Part shown: positions 1 to 6,401 of the stretch, piece after piece
How positions within the stretch are numbered: the first letter of the stretch is position 1
Layout: the number at the start of each line of letters is the position of its first letter
Origin: a virus
Length of the DNA stretch: 38,486 nt
Reading direction: 5' to 3' (one strand)
IMG/VR virus record: IMGVR_UViG_3300046009_004446
Coordinates: 1-38,486 of that record
Notes under the pieces: model-generated
Database searches by the model: none
Seen by the model: only the letters and a program-made list of their open reading frames with translations
Told to the model about the DNA's origin: nothing
Program-made: the position numbers and the translations under genes

Positions 1-14
1 GTTTAAAGGTTATT

Positions 15-212
15 TTATTCATCATCTGAATCATTTGTATTTAAAAATTCAGGGTCTCTGTATCCTTGATTAAATCCTCTTTCATAAGCATCACCTATCT
101 GCTCCTTCTCCATTTTCTTAGCCTTATTAAACTCATTTATAAAAAGACTCATATGGTGCTCACCTAAACTAATAGTAAGCATTTCTTCCAACCATTCTAC
201 TGCTGTTTTCAT
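15..212 (-). CDS. small acidic phage protein, unknown function
   Basis: A 65-residue protein that I do not recognise with certainty. It has an amphipathic N-terminal half (AVEWLEEML), a central lysine/glutamate-rich segment (KAKKMEKEQI), a GFNQGYRD turn and an acidic tail ending DSDDE. No signal peptide, membrane segment or cysteine is present. Short proteins of this general look (an EWL start, then KEQI and a YxxG turn) are common in the early regions of Bacteroidota phages, but I know no function. It is the last gene visible in the leftward block and lies 18 bases downstream of the exonuclease gene, so it is probably cotranscribed with the recombination genes. More genes may follow beyond the left edge. 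Confidence 0.75.
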   Translation of the reverse strand: MKTAVEWLEEMLTISLGEHHMSLFINEFNKAKKMEKEQIGDAYERGFNQGYRDPEFLNTNDSDDE

Positions 213-230
213 TGTTCTTGTTTAAAGTTA

Positions 231-965
231 TTAATCTAGTTCCTCATCGATGTAGTAGTTGTCGATGTCATCAGTAGGCGCATCACCAAAGTAAGTCTTG
301 TATACCTCGATAGCTCTCTCTACTTTTCTCTCGCCGCCTAAGATAAAGTTCTCCGTCGGACGGAAGATACCTAACTGAGAAGTCTCTTTATCGATTACAA
401 AGAAGATAAGGGGCTTACCGAATAGCTTTTGGTAGATGTAAGCTTGGCTGTCGTAGTTGTACGCCTTAGCTGACCACTTAAACTTCTTGATATCTGAGGT
501 AGTCTTCAAGTCGATGATAACCTCATCAGTAATGATATCAGCCTTACCTTTCCACATCATACCCTTAATCTCTCCAATGGCGGGCTCCTCGTAAAGATTG
601 CCGTCCTTGTAAATTTCATCGTAGAAGTAGATGTTAGACTTCATTACTTGAGTAAGGCTCTTAACTCTGTCAACCTCGTGCTGAAGCAAACAGAAGTCCA
701 AGCCATTGGCATCGCAGTAGTCCTTGTAGATTTTGGTGTTACGCGTTGACGCATCTACAATGTGCGCATCAATAGCTTTGTCGGGCTCGATTAGTAGTTG
801 GTGAAACAATCTACCCTCAGCAAAAGACTTGTTGTCTTCTCTCTCCACCCCGTACTCCTTGGGGTTACCAAGGAGCGCTGAGATATCCGAGTTAGATAGG
901 TAGTTCTTACCGACGCCTTTGTAGTACTCAGCGTCATTTCTTAGTTGTTCTGTTACGTTACTCAT
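231..965 (-). CDS. PD-(D/E)XK exonuclease of the RecB/lambda-exonuclease type
   Basis: A 244-residue nuclease. Around residues 135-160 it shows the core GKADIIT then IIDLKTT, the D and E/D-x-K metal-binding pattern of PD-(D/E)XK enzymes. A QAYIYQ segment near residue 174 follows and matches the Q-x-x-x-Y motif of RecB-family nucleases. The N-terminal GRLFHQLLIEP stretch is typical of the phage PDDEXK-like family often labelled DUF3799. Such enzymes resect double-stranded DNA ends to give single strands for annealing. The gene sits 3 bases from the DUF1071-type annealing protein gene, so the two probably form a RecE/RecT-like recombination pair. I see the motifs directly; the polarity of digestion is unknown. 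Confidence 0.85.
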   Translation of the reverse strand: MSNVTEQLRNDAEYYKGVGKNYLSNSDISALLGNPKEYGVEREDNKSFAEGRLFHQLLIEPDKAIDAHIVDASTRNTKIYKDYCDANGLDFCLLQHEVDRVKSLTQVMKSNIYFYDEIYKDGNLYEEPAIGEIKGMMWKGKADIITDEVIIDLKTTSDIKKFKWSAKAYNYDSQAYIYQKLFGKPLIFFVIDKETSQLGIFRPTENFILGGERKVERAIEVYKTYFGDAPTDDIDNYYIDEELD

Positions 966-968
966 AGT

Positions 969-1601
969 TTACTTTGTTATTTCTTTGATTAAAATTTTCT
1001 TAATGATTGTAGTCAACTTGTACTTACGCTCAATCTGTTTGATTACTTTCTCTGCTCCAAGCGCTGCGTTATCTTGAACGTACTTGAATACCTTTTGGTA
1101 GTCGTCAGAGTTAACCATTAGCGTAGGTAATTCCTTAGGCTCACCCGTCTCAGCATCAGCACTTTGTGTCTTTGAAGACACCTTAGCTTGCGGCTTAGCT
1201 GTAGTCATCTCAGGCATATCCTCACCCGTCCATAGCTGTAGTCCTAAACCATGCATAGCGATAGCCTTAGCAGTCGAGCGCTGAATAGCTTTGTTGACGT
1301 CCATAGACGTAAGCTTATCCAATCTAATTGACTGATTGCGGAAGTCCATGATAGGTAGGTAGTCGATGTTCTCGATACCCTCAACCTCTACACCAACCTT
1401 AACGTATGCGGTGTTGCCATCCGTAAAGTAGTTGAGTCCCGTTGATGGGTTCTCATAAACTACGCGCTTAGCTTGTGGGTAGTGCGCCTTGAGTATCTCC
1501 CATGCGTATGACCACGATAGGTACTTGACGTTACCCTTGGTCTCGATTTTGTCCTTGATGTTTACGTCGGACAACGTTTTGAAAACTGATTGTTCTTTCA
1601 T
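969..1601 (-). CDS. Sak/DUF1071-type single-strand annealing protein
   Basis: A 210-residue protein with the pattern of the DUF1071 (Sak/Erf/Rad52-like) annealing family. It has VKYLSWSYAWEILK near residue 25, an LPIMDFRNQSI segment near 83, NKAIQRSTAKAIAMHGLGL near 105 and WTGEDMPE. These proteins anneal complementary single strands during phage recombination and replication. The partner exonuclease gene follows immediately. After residue 135 the sequence becomes low in complexity (KPQAKVSSKTQSADAETG), and this linker contains one copy of the 16-base palindrome (1166-1181). A lysine/isoleucine-rich tail follows (residues 190-210). The palindrome falls in a dispensable-looking linker, which fits a DNA-level constraint laid over the coding sequence. 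Confidence 0.85.
   Translation of the reverse strand: MKEQSVFKTLSDVNIKDKIETKGNVKYLSWSYAWEILKAHYPQAKRVVYENPSTGLNYFTDGNTAYVKVGVEVEGIENIDYLPIMDFRNQSIRLDKLTSMDVNKAIQRSTAKAIAMHGLGLQLWTGEDMPEMTTAKPQAKVSSKTQSADAETGEPKELPTLMVNSDDYQKVFKYVQDNAALGAEKVIKQIERKYKLTTIIKKILIKEITK
1166..1181. repeat. 16-base palindrome, copy 1 (reverse-centred)
   Basis: GTGTCTTTGAAGACAC, the same site read on the other strand, inside the gene of the annealing protein (encoding KVSSKTQ). Confidence 0.9.
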
Positions 1602-1614
1602 GTGTTATTGGATT

Positions 1615-1917
1615 TTAATTGATTACTTTGGATTCTATTTCTCTAATGATTCTAACGTAGTCTCTGTCGTCAGCTACCTTACGCTCCATGTACCTTACAG
1701 CGTTGATGATTGACGAGTAAGTGAACTTGCGTCCGTACTCTAACGAGTAATCCATGATGTTACACATAGGTATCTGTCGTCGAATACATAGAAATATGAA
1801 TAGTTGTCGGGCCTCAGTTACTGAGCGCCTCTTGGTGTTCTCGAATAGCTGCTCGGGTGTGAGTTCAAACATACTCGATACTATCTTTACAAATTGGGTA
1901 AATACACTTTTTTTCAT
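1615..1917 (-). CDS. stand-alone DnaA domain IV-like DNA-binding protein
   Basis: A 100-residue protein resembling only the C-terminal DNA-binding domain of the replication initiator DnaA. RRSVTEARQLFIFLC (residues 30-44) matches the basic loop and helix before the helix-turn-helix, and GRKFTYSSIINAVRYMERK (residues 62-80) occupies the place of the DnaA signature helix (usually GGRDHTTV). The AAA+ domain is absent; the protein begins directly with a short helix and FELTPEQLF. It overlaps the upstream gene by 4 bases. A role in recognising an origin or modulating host DnaA is inferred from fold and from its place beside recombination genes. The signature is divergent, so a plain helix-turn-helix regulator remains possible. 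Confidence 0.7.
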   Translation of the reverse strand: MKKSVFTQFVKIVSSMFELTPEQLFENTKRRSVTEARQLFIFLCIRRQIPMCNIMDYSLEYGRKFTYSSIINAVRYMERKVADDRDYVRIIREIESKVIN

Positions 1918-2228
1918 GAGTTAATTTTTTTATCTGCTACGTTATCCCATAGCCATTTTTCTACATCTTTTAGCGAACTGCTGCGAAATGTAGCACTGCC
2001 ATCCTTAGCGTAGTATTCCTTATCAAAGAAGATGTACAACCCACCCATGTACCTTACTACTTCGCTGTAAAATTCCAACTTGCTTGGAACAAATACGCCC
2101 GAGTCAATAAAGTCTTTGAACGTGATTTTCTCTTTCTTGTCAATGGCTTGCTGTATGATTTGAATGCTTCTATTGTTAGCGAGTCCGCTTGTCTTTTCCT
2201 CGATGAGGATTTTGTTTAGTCTGTTCAT
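1914..2228 (-). CDS. hypothetical protein, 104 aa
   Basis: Not recognised. A mixed alpha/beta composition is suggested, with a lysine-rich segment (KKEKITFKDF) near residue 32 and an aromatic segment (GGLYIFFDKEYY) near residue 63. No membrane segment or metal motif is seen. Its ATGA-type junction with the DnaA-like gene suggests translational coupling. A promoter with the TTGCAT/TAnnTTTG pattern (2246-2276) lies directly upstream, so this appears to be the first gene of a transcript that includes the DnaA-like and recombination genes. Its partner genes point to DNA replication or recombination, but that is context only. Confidence 0.75.
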   Translation of the reverse strand: MNRLNKILIEEKTSGLANNRSIQIIQQAIDKKEKITFKDFIDSGVFVPSKLEFYSEVVRYMGGLYIFFDKEYYAKDGSATFRSSSLKDVEKWLWDNVADKKINS

Positions 2229-2245
2229 AGTCTGTATTTAGATTA

Positions 2246-2276
2246 CAAAAATAATACAATTGTTTTAGATATGCAA
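2246..2276 (-). promoter_or_regulatory. leftward promoter P-2260 (TTGCAT, 20 bases, TATTTTTG)
   Basis: On the minus strand a TTGCAT box (2271-2276) is followed, after the expected spacing, by TATTTTTG (2246-2253). This is the Bacteroidota -7 pattern TAnnTTTG with a 20-base gap from TTG. The segment AATTGTA just before the -7 box and GTAAT just after it are shared with the promoters near 5040 and 9150. It lies between the stop of the 133-residue gene and the start of the 104-residue gene and should drive the DnaA-like/recombination genes. Confidence 0.7.
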
Positions 2277-2277
2277 A

Positions 2278-2679
2278 TTATCCGAAAATAATTTCACCCA
2301 TCACCATGTACTGAAAGCAAACGTCAGATGTTATGGCGTCACCCGTCTGCATCAACTCATCCATTAGGTGCTGAGCGTTGTCGGAGTCGGCAAGCCCTTG
2401 AAGTCCATCTACGATGCTGCTTAACGATAGCGTTCCTAAAACCTCTTCGTTGTCCTCTGCGTCGTGTATGTCTACAGATAAACCCCTATCCAACACAGCG
2501 GTCATTAATGCTGTCGAGAAGTACGGGTCTTCTTCTTTGCTTACAACCTCACGTATGGCTTTCCTTTCTTTACTTGGTATATAATACCAATAGTTGCTGC
2601 CGCCCTCTATAGCCGTAACAAAGATGTTCTCCAATATCTCGCGGCTGATTTCTTTTTCGATGTTAATTTTTACTTTCAT
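2278..2679 (-). CDS. hypothetical protein, 133 aa
   Basis: Not assigned. The N-terminus (KVKINIEKEISREILENIFVTAIEGG) has a short strand-helix pattern. The middle contains GLSVDIHDAEDNEEVLGTL, and the C-terminus a helical run with QHLMDELMQTGD and FQYMVMGEIIFG. Proteins of this layout occur in phage early regions, where they are annotated only as hypothetical. The gene starts 17 bases inside the end of the preceding gene and is followed by the promoter near 2260. It has no cysteine pairs, signal peptide or catalytic motif that I can point to. Confidence 0.75.
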   Translation of the reverse strand: MKVKINIEKEISREILENIFVTAIEGGSNYWYYIPSKERKAIREVVSKEEDPYFSTALMTAVLDRGLSVDIHDAEDNEEVLGTLSLSSIVDGLQGLADSDNAQHLMDELMQTGDAITSDVCFQYMVMGEIIFG

Positions 2680-2893
2680 GTTGGTAAAATTTAATTGTTT
2701 GTGCTAATTCAAGTGGTGACATCCACCCATGTTCTGTCATGTCAATTAGGTAGTCTATAAAGTGAACGCGCTTTGCTTCACTGAGCGCTTGATATATCTC
2801 AAGGCTCTGCTTTCTCTGTCCGTTCAATTTGCTCTCGAGGATGTAGTCAAATAACTCCTCCCATGTTCCCATGTCTAAGTCCTGTGGTCTCAT
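2663..2893 (-). CDS. hypothetical protein, 76 aa
   Basis: Not recognised. The protein is predicted to be mostly helical, from WEELFDYILESKLNGQRKQSLEIYQ to a second helix pair ending ELAQTIKFYQHESKN. The Q/K-rich YQALSEAKRVHFIDYLIDMTE segment could be a small protein-interaction helix bundle. It overlaps its neighbours on both sides (4 bases upstream with the membrane protein, 17 bases downstream), so it is a compact member of the leftward operon. No other clue to function is visible. Confidence 0.7.
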   Translation of the reverse strand: MRPQDLDMGTWEELFDYILESKLNGQRKQSLEIYQALSEAKRVHFIDYLIDMTEHGWMSPLELAQTIKFYQHESKN

Positions 2894-3081
2894 TTTGTGT
2901 TGTATAAGTGTTCGTAATATCCTTTCTCACTATCATCAAGGTCGTCTGTCATGTCACTTGTTTTTGGAATCTCGACGATGTGATGTATCTTCTCAATCTC
3001 TTTTTCGTAAAGGGATGCCGCTAACAGCATCCCTAAGCTTACACCTACAAATAGGTACAATAAGTTCTCAAACCTTCTCAT
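2890..3081 (-). CDS. small membrane protein, single N-terminal transmembrane helix
   Basis: A 63-residue protein with one hydrophobic helix at about residues 7-24 (LLYLFVGVSLGMLLAASL) preceded by MRRFEN. This suggests an inner-membrane anchor with the positive N-terminus inside. The remaining 40 residues are acidic and lysine-bearing (EKEIEKIHH, DDLDDSEKGYYEHL) and would lie on the far side of the membrane. It overlaps the next gene by 4 bases and follows the amidotransferase fusion gene by 2 bases. Phages often carry such small membrane proteins for superinfection exclusion or host takeover, but there is no direct evidence here. Confidence 0.7.
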   Translation of the reverse strand: MRRFENLLYLFVGVSLGMLLAASLYEKEIEKIHHIVEIPKTSDMTDDLDDSEKGYYEHLYNTK

Positions 3082-3083
3082 AA

Positions 3084-4124
3084 TTAAAATGGTAATTCGT
3101 TAGTACTATCTGTGTCTTCAAAGACACCATTAAACTCAAGCAACTCGTTCTCAGTGAACCAACTTCCGCAACTCTTGCAGTAGTACACGTCAAACTCGTC
3201 GTGCTCTACCTCATGTAAGCAGTTCATGCAAAACAAGTCAACCTCATCCTCATCAGCAGTAATCACCTCGTGCTTGAAAGATTGCTTGTAAGATTTATGT
3301 ATCTTATCTTCACGTCCGACGTCCATGCCCTCCATAAAGTATATCCAACAGCTAAGCGTTTGAGCGCCAACCTTGATGTTAACCTTTTGTCTCTTGTACC
3401 ACCTTGGGTGACCCTCGAGTCTGTCAAGGGCTCTAAGAACTTCGTCAGATACGTTGAACACATCTACGTCTACGTTGTAGCCAACCCCCTTGTGATTGAT
3501 GAGGTAAGGTAAACCCTTGACGATGAGCGGATACTTATCCGCTGTCTCGCCCGCACCAACAAACTGAGAGTCTGCTAAGTAGTGCCAATAGTTTGAGTTA
3601 CCTTTCTTGAGCGTGCCGTACACAGCCACCAAGTTCTTCTCGATGACGTTACCCTTGGAATACCAAACGCCGTCATACTGCACCCAATCCGCGCGATTGT
3701 ACATCTGATAAGATTTAGTTCGCGTGTTGAACGTAACGAATCGTGAGTTATGCTTCTCTAACTCTGTTTTCCACAGCGCTCTGTTGATACGTCCAAGATT
3801 GCGCGCAAGAACCTTGCTGTCGCACTCATCCTTGTTTCCAAGTCCGTAGATAGTTCCGTTCATCATCAACCACTCATCTGACTGCACACCACATTGGAAC
3901 GGGTGTGTGTTGCTGAGACCTATCTTACCGATGGTAGCGTAGCGAAAGTGAGCGATAAACGGGCGCTCGGTGTCGAGCAACTTGTACTCAGTAGACCGAT
4001 GGTGTGATACCTCGTAGGTGTCAAGCCACACGATGCCAAGCCCGTCGGGATTGATGCTGCTTGCTGTTTTGAGGATTTGTGATTCGATTTTCTTGTTGTT
4101 GTTTTTTACGATGATTACGCACAT
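3084..4124 (-). CDS. class II glutamine amidotransferase / gamma-glutamylcyclotransferase-like / zinc-ribbon fusion
   Basis: A 346-residue, three-part protein. Residues 1-160 are an Ntn-type class II amidotransferase: the predicted nucleophile Cys2 follows Met (MCVIIVK), then HFRYATIGK, NTHPFQC and MNGTIYG match the conserved arginine, HP and NG segments. Residues about 165-275 are an AIG2/GGCT-like fold, with VAVYGTLKKGNSNYWHYL as the substrate loop and DRLEGHPRWY carrying the expected acidic catalytic residue. Residues about 298-322 hold two C-x-x-C pairs, a zinc ribbon. Known GGCT enzymes act on gamma-glutamyl amides, and class II amidotransferases release ammonia from glutamine. With the amidoligase at 6400-7272 this suggests making or breaking amide bonds on a peptide or small molecule. 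The gene's end contains a 16-base palindrome copy (3112-3127). Confidence 0.8.
   Translation of the reverse strand: MCVIIVKNNNKKIESQILKTASSINPDGLGIVWLDTYEVSHHRSTEYKLLDTERPFIAHFRYATIGKIGLSNTHPFQCGVQSDEWLMMNGTIYGLGNKDECDSKVLARNLGRINRALWKTELEKHNSRFVTFNTRTKSYQMYNRADWVQYDGVWYSKGNVIEKNLVAVYGTLKKGNSNYWHYLADSQFVGAGETADKYPLIVKGLPYLINHKGVGYNVDVDVFNVSDEVLRALDRLEGHPRWYKRQKVNIKVGAQTLSCWIYFMEGMDVGREDKIHKSYKQSFKHEVITADEDEVDLFCMNCLHEVEHDEFDVYYCKSCGSWFTENELLEFNGVFEDTDSTNELPF
3112..3127. repeat. 16-base palindrome, copy 2
   Basis: GTGTCTTCAAAGACAC, exact, near the 3' end of the amidotransferase fusion gene (encoding GVFEDTD). Confidence 0.9.
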
Positions 4125-4312
4125 GATTGTTCTGTTTTAAAATTAGGGTTAGTATATACTCGCATCCCTCTATCGTTGAGGGTATACTCTAAGGGGTACT
4201 CCTCAAAGGAGTCGTGTAACATATCTAAGAAGTCGCGTCTCTTAGTCGACGGGAGGTACATGATTCTGTCCAAGATTTCTTGCACCATCTCTTTTTTCTG
4301 TTTTTCTGTCAT
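4115..4312 (-). CDS. hypothetical protein, 65 aa
   Basis: Not recognised. The N-terminal half is strongly charged and helical (TEKQKKEMVQEILDRIMYLP), followed by STKRRDFLDMLHDSFEEYPLEY and a short C-terminal tail with TNPNFKTEQSCA. It overlaps the start of the amidotransferase fusion gene by 10 bases and the end of the upstream gene by 4, so it is tightly coupled to both. The repeated acidic/hydrophobic helix pattern suggests a small helical adaptor. No signal peptide, metal site or known motif is visible. Confidence 0.65.
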   Translation of the reverse strand: MTEKQKKEMVQEILDRIMYLPSTKRRDFLDMLHDSFEEYPLEYTLNDRGMRVYTNPNFKTEQSCA

Positions 4313-4500
4313 AGCTTATTTATTTTATCGATTATTAATTCAGTTGCTAAGGAGTACTCTACAGACTCCGTTAAGCTATCGTATCCCATGTCCTTGCATA
4401 GGCGCTCTAAAGCGGGTACGCATTGTTGGTAGGTTAGTTCATCCATGAACACAGCTACAAGGTCCGCGTGAAGACCTCTCTCGAAGTATACTCTTACCAT
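4309..4500 (-). CDS. hypothetical protein, 63 aa
   Basis: Not recognised. It starts MVRVYFERGLHADLVAVFMDE and continues with a helix carrying QQCVPALERLCKDMGYDSL and a hydrophobic C-terminal helix (EYSLATELIIDKINKL). The composition is that of a small soluble helical protein. Its start overlaps the end of the 101-residue gene by 7 bases and its stop overlaps the next start by 4, so its expression probably depends on translational coupling inside the leftward operon. Confidence 0.65.
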   Translation of the reverse strand: MVRVYFERGLHADLVAVFMDELTYQQCVPALERLCKDMGYDSLTESVEYSLATELIIDKINKL

Positions 4501-4799
4501 TGGTTTAGATTTCTAGTTCTGCTTTTGTTATTTGCCCAAGCTTCTTGGCATTTAGTGCGCAATAAACCATCTTGGATGTCATGTAGGCCACCGATACCTT
4601 TGTACGTTCCGTATGTCCATCCGTATGTGCTCACTTTGATGATTGGGTCTTTCTCAAGGTACTCAAGGAACTCTTTAGTGCGGTCTCCGAACACAGCGTA
4701 AACATCCATTGTCTTAAGCTGTCCGTATCCGTCAGCGCTCGCGTTAGCTACATAATTTATCATGGCTTCCATGATTTCGTATTTGATTAGTGGATTCAT
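4494..4799 (-). CDS. hypothetical protein, 101 aa
   Basis: Not recognised. The N-terminal 40 residues (PLIKYEIMEAMINYVANASADGYG) look helical and are followed by DVYAVFGDRTKEFLEYLEKDP. A glycine/tyrosine-rich strand segment (STYGWTYGTYKGIGGLHD) and a basic tail (NNKSRTRNLNQW) complete it. The second helix and the following strands could form a winged-helix-like unit, but the match is weak. It lies 22 bases downstream of the lipoprotein gene and begins the run of small genes leading to the amidotransferase fusion. Confidence 0.65.
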   Translation of the reverse strand: MNPLIKYEIMEAMINYVANASADGYGQLKTMDVYAVFGDRTKEFLEYLEKDPIIKVSTYGWTYGTYKGIGGLHDIQDGLLRTKCQEAWANNKSRTRNLNQW

Positions 4800-4821
4800 G
4801 TCGTTCTGTTTTTATAGGTTA

Positions 4822-5004
4822 TTAATTGTATGCGTCGCATTTGATGTGACGACCATGGTGGCGCTCTGCCTTAAGTTTAGGGTACTGCGTCTTGTACGCG
4901 TCGCACTTGACGTACTTAGTACTGCCGCATGATGAGGTAAGAATGGCCGTAGCCAAGATAAGACCGAACAAGGTCACTGCTTTAAGGATAATTAGATTTT
5001 TCAT
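4822..5004 (-). CDS. small lipoprotein with a repeated KCDAY motif
   Basis: A 60-residue predicted lipoprotein. The signal sequence has a lysine after Met, a hydrophobic core (VTLFGLILATAIL) and the lipobox-like LTSSC, with lipidation expected at Cys26. The mature part is about 35 residues and basic, with the five-residue motif KCDAY twice (YVKCDAYK and HIKCDAYN) around YPKLKAERHHGRH. The two motif copies are also similar in DNA. It would be anchored in the periplasmic leaflet of a membrane. A surface-exclusion role is possible but unproven. It has its own promoter (5027-5056). Confidence 0.75.
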   Translation of the reverse strand: MKNLIILKAVTLFGLILATAILTSSCGSTKYVKCDAYKTQYPKLKAERHHGRHIKCDAYN

Positions 5005-5026
5005 GTTATATTGTGTTATTGGATTA

Positions 5027-5056
5027 CAAAGGTACTACAATTCTATTACAATGCAA
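5027..5056 (-). promoter_or_regulatory. leftward promoter P-5040 (TTGCAT, 19 bases, TACCTTTG)
   Basis: Minus-strand TTGCAT (5051-5056) and TACCTTTG (5027-5034) are spaced 19 bases from TTG to TA. GAATTGTAG directly precedes the -7 box and GTAAT follows it, matching the promoter near 9150 closely. The start codon of the lipoprotein gene lies 22 bases downstream of the box. Confidence 0.75.
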
Positions 5057-5099
5057 TAGATTCTGTTAATTTAAAATGATTCTAAATAAGAGCGAGCGG

Positions 5100-5115
5100 G
5101 TGTCTTCAAAGACAC
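5100..5115. repeat. 16-base palindrome, copy 3
   Basis: GTGTCTTCAAAGACAC, exact. It lies between the stop of the 147-residue gene and the promoter near 5040, flanked by G/C-rich arms. On the minus strand it may act as the terminator of the upstream transcript, because a T-rich stretch follows. Confidence 0.9.
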
Positions 5116-5147
5116 AGCCCCGCCCTCTCTCACTATCAACTCTCTCC

Positions 5148-5591
5148 CTACTTGGAGAGAAAGTCACCCGCACAATCGTAGTCGGTAAGGGTGATGTGTA
5201 AGCGCCCGTACTTACCAAAGCGCCCGTTCTCTTTCTCGATGCGGAACTCAGCGCCGCCCGATGAAAAGGATAGGCCTTGCCATGATGCGTACTGACCGAA
5301 CTCAGCAGCGCGTAAGGTCATGAATAGGTCCACAATCCAATTGGATGCGTATCTGTACTTTAACACGTACTCGCGCTCACTTACTACGTCCATGTAAGGT
5401 AACACCTCGGTGAACACGTACTGCGCGGGGGTCACACCGAAGAACTCGCGTAGGTAGTAGCCAAACAGCTGACCCTTGCTCTCTATTCGGTTTGTCCACA
5501 TGGCATCTTGTGTGCTCCAAGCGCCGTCAATTACTTGCGCGTTTCCATCGCTTATCCAAGCTTCAAACGCATTTAGTTGATTCTGTCTCAT
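5148..5591 (-). CDS. hypothetical protein, 147 aa
   Basis: Not recognised. It is rich in aromatic residues: WISDGNAQVIDGAWSTQDAMW near the N-terminus, GYYLREFFGVTPAQYVF in the middle, and a C-terminal strand-rich part with FRIEKENGRFGKYGRLHITL. No membrane helix or metal-binding set stands out. It is the last gene before the hairpin at 5100-5115 and overlaps the upstream 87-residue gene by 4 bases. It follows the three related small genes, so it may act with them, though its sequence is not related to theirs. Confidence 0.7.
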   Translation of the reverse strand: MRQNQLNAFEAWISDGNAQVIDGAWSTQDAMWTNRIESKGQLFGYYLREFFGVTPAQYVFTEVLPYMDVVSEREYVLKYRYASNWIVDLFMTLRAAEFGQYASWQGLSFSSGGAEFRIEKENGRFGKYGRLHITLTDYDCAGDFLSK

Positions 5592-5851
5592 AGGTTTTTC
5601 ATTAAAAAGTTATCGAATGTTTTACTCCAAAAGTTATAGTTCTCGAGGGTGTCGTCAAGGTATAGTATTGTGATGATTACGTTGTATATCTTTACATCTC
5701 CGTAGCTGTCGCAGCACCAATCACCATCGACCTCTTCGTCAAGGTATCCCTCTCTCTCCATGCCTCGCATGATGTACTCCTCTGCGTTACGTATCAGCAT
5801 ATCGCTGAGCGGATAGGGTACGTACTTGTCTATCGTTTGTCTTCTTGTCAT
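5588..5851 (-). CDS. small phage protein, paralogue 3 of a tandem trio
   Basis: An 87-residue protein, the third of three tandem relatives. The shared N-terminal motif is KYVPYPLSDMLIRNAEEY, and the shared C-terminal motif is an FW followed by a helix ending in KNL. The middle is specific to this copy and acidic (EEVDGDWCCDSYGDV), with adjacent cysteines. It overlaps its two neighbours by 4 bases each (ATGA), so the trio should be translated in a coupled way. No biochemical function can be named. The pattern looks like gene duplication with divergence of the central region. Confidence 0.75.
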   Translation of the reverse strand: MTRRQTIDKYVPYPLSDMLIRNAEEYIMRGMEREGYLDEEVDGDWCCDSYGDVKIYNVIITILYLDDTLENYNFWSKTFDNFLMKNL

Positions 5852-6090
5852 AGGTCTTTATTAATAAATTTAGTGTATAGGTCTCTCCAAAACTCATCAC
5901 CCTCAATTGAGAACTCCCAAGTGAATGAGTGATTGATGATGTGGTACATCTTAACTCTTCCGTTCCATTGTAAAAAATTAAGGCTGTCGCTGTTAAGCCA
6001 TTCGTGGTCGTGTTCGTTAAGTACGTTTTTAAATACCATGTCCGATAGCGGGTAAGGTAAGTACTTGTGTATTATCTGTATGTTTGTCAT
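5848..6090 (-). CDS. small phage protein, paralogue 2 of a tandem trio
   Basis: An 80-residue member of the tandem trio. It shares KYLPYPLSDMVFKN near residue 9 and the C-terminal FW...L..KF...DL pattern with its neighbours. Its central part (NEHDHEWLNSDSLNFLQWNG) contains a cluster of histidine, aspartate and tryptophan not conserved in the other two. The start and stop codons overlap those of the adjacent copies by 4 bases. I see no signal peptide or membrane segment. The duplications are old, since only the end motifs remain alike. Confidence 0.75.
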   Translation of the reverse strand: MTNIQIIHKYLPYPLSDMVFKNVLNEHDHEWLNSDSLNFLQWNGRVKMYHIINHSFTWEFSIEGDEFWRDLYTKFINKDL

Positions 6091-6308
6091 AAGTTCTTTG
6101 CTTCAAGTTTATCTCTTAAGTTGTACCAAAAGTCAGCGCCCTCGGGGGTGTCTGAAAATACGAAAGCGCCAATTAAAAGTTTATGCGCATATCCGTTATA
6201 GTTTTCTAGTTCAAGCCATTGTGGGCTGTAACCCAACATGGCGTTTCTCATCACCATCTCCGATATCGGATAGGGGATTCTTTTCTCGATTAGTTCTCTG
6301 TTCGTCAT
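6087..6308 (-). CDS. small phage protein, paralogue 1 of a tandem trio
   Basis: A 73-residue protein, the first of three tandem relatives in transcription order. It carries KRIPYPISEMVMRNAM near the N-terminus and ADFWYNLRDKLEAKNL at the C-terminus, the two motifs shared by all three copies. The middle (QWLELENYNGYAHKLLIG) is specific to it. A palindrome copy (6337-6352) and a tRNA-like element (6361-6401) lie in the gap just upstream. If processing occurs at that element, the trio would be released as a separate mRNA. Confidence 0.75.
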   Translation of the reverse strand: MTNRELIEKRIPYPISEMVMRNAMLGYSPQWLELENYNGYAHKLLIGAFVFSDTPEGADFWYNLRDKLEAKNL

Positions 6309-6336
6309 TGTGTTTAGTTTAAATTGTGAATACTCG

Positions 6337-6352
6337 GTGTCTTTAAAGACAC
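6337..6352. repeat. 16-base palindrome, copy 4 (central variant)
   Basis: GTGTCTTTAAAGACAC, the only copy with a fully self-complementary centre. Flanking bases extend the symmetry to 18. It lies 8 bases from a tRNA-like element and upstream of the trio of small genes. Confidence 0.9.
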
Positions 6353-6360
6353 CATTTAGT

Positions 6361-6401
6361 AGGTAGCGGGGGAGTCGAACCCCCGCTGCGACCCTCTACC
6401 T
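6361..6401 (-). ncRNA. mini tRNA-like element D (acceptor stem plus T-arm)
   Basis: On the minus strand the order is: acceptor strand AGGTAG (6396-6401), a 10-base linker carrying GGG (6386-6395), T-stem (6380-6385 with 6367-6372), T-loop TTCGACT (6373-6379), then CTACCT (6361-6366) pairing with the first strand. All six acceptor pairs and all six T-stem pairs are Watson-Crick. ACTAA follows where a tRNA would have N-CCA. No D-arm or anticodon arm is present. The stop codon TAG of the amidoligase gene (6400-6402) runs into the acceptor. Confidence 0.75.
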
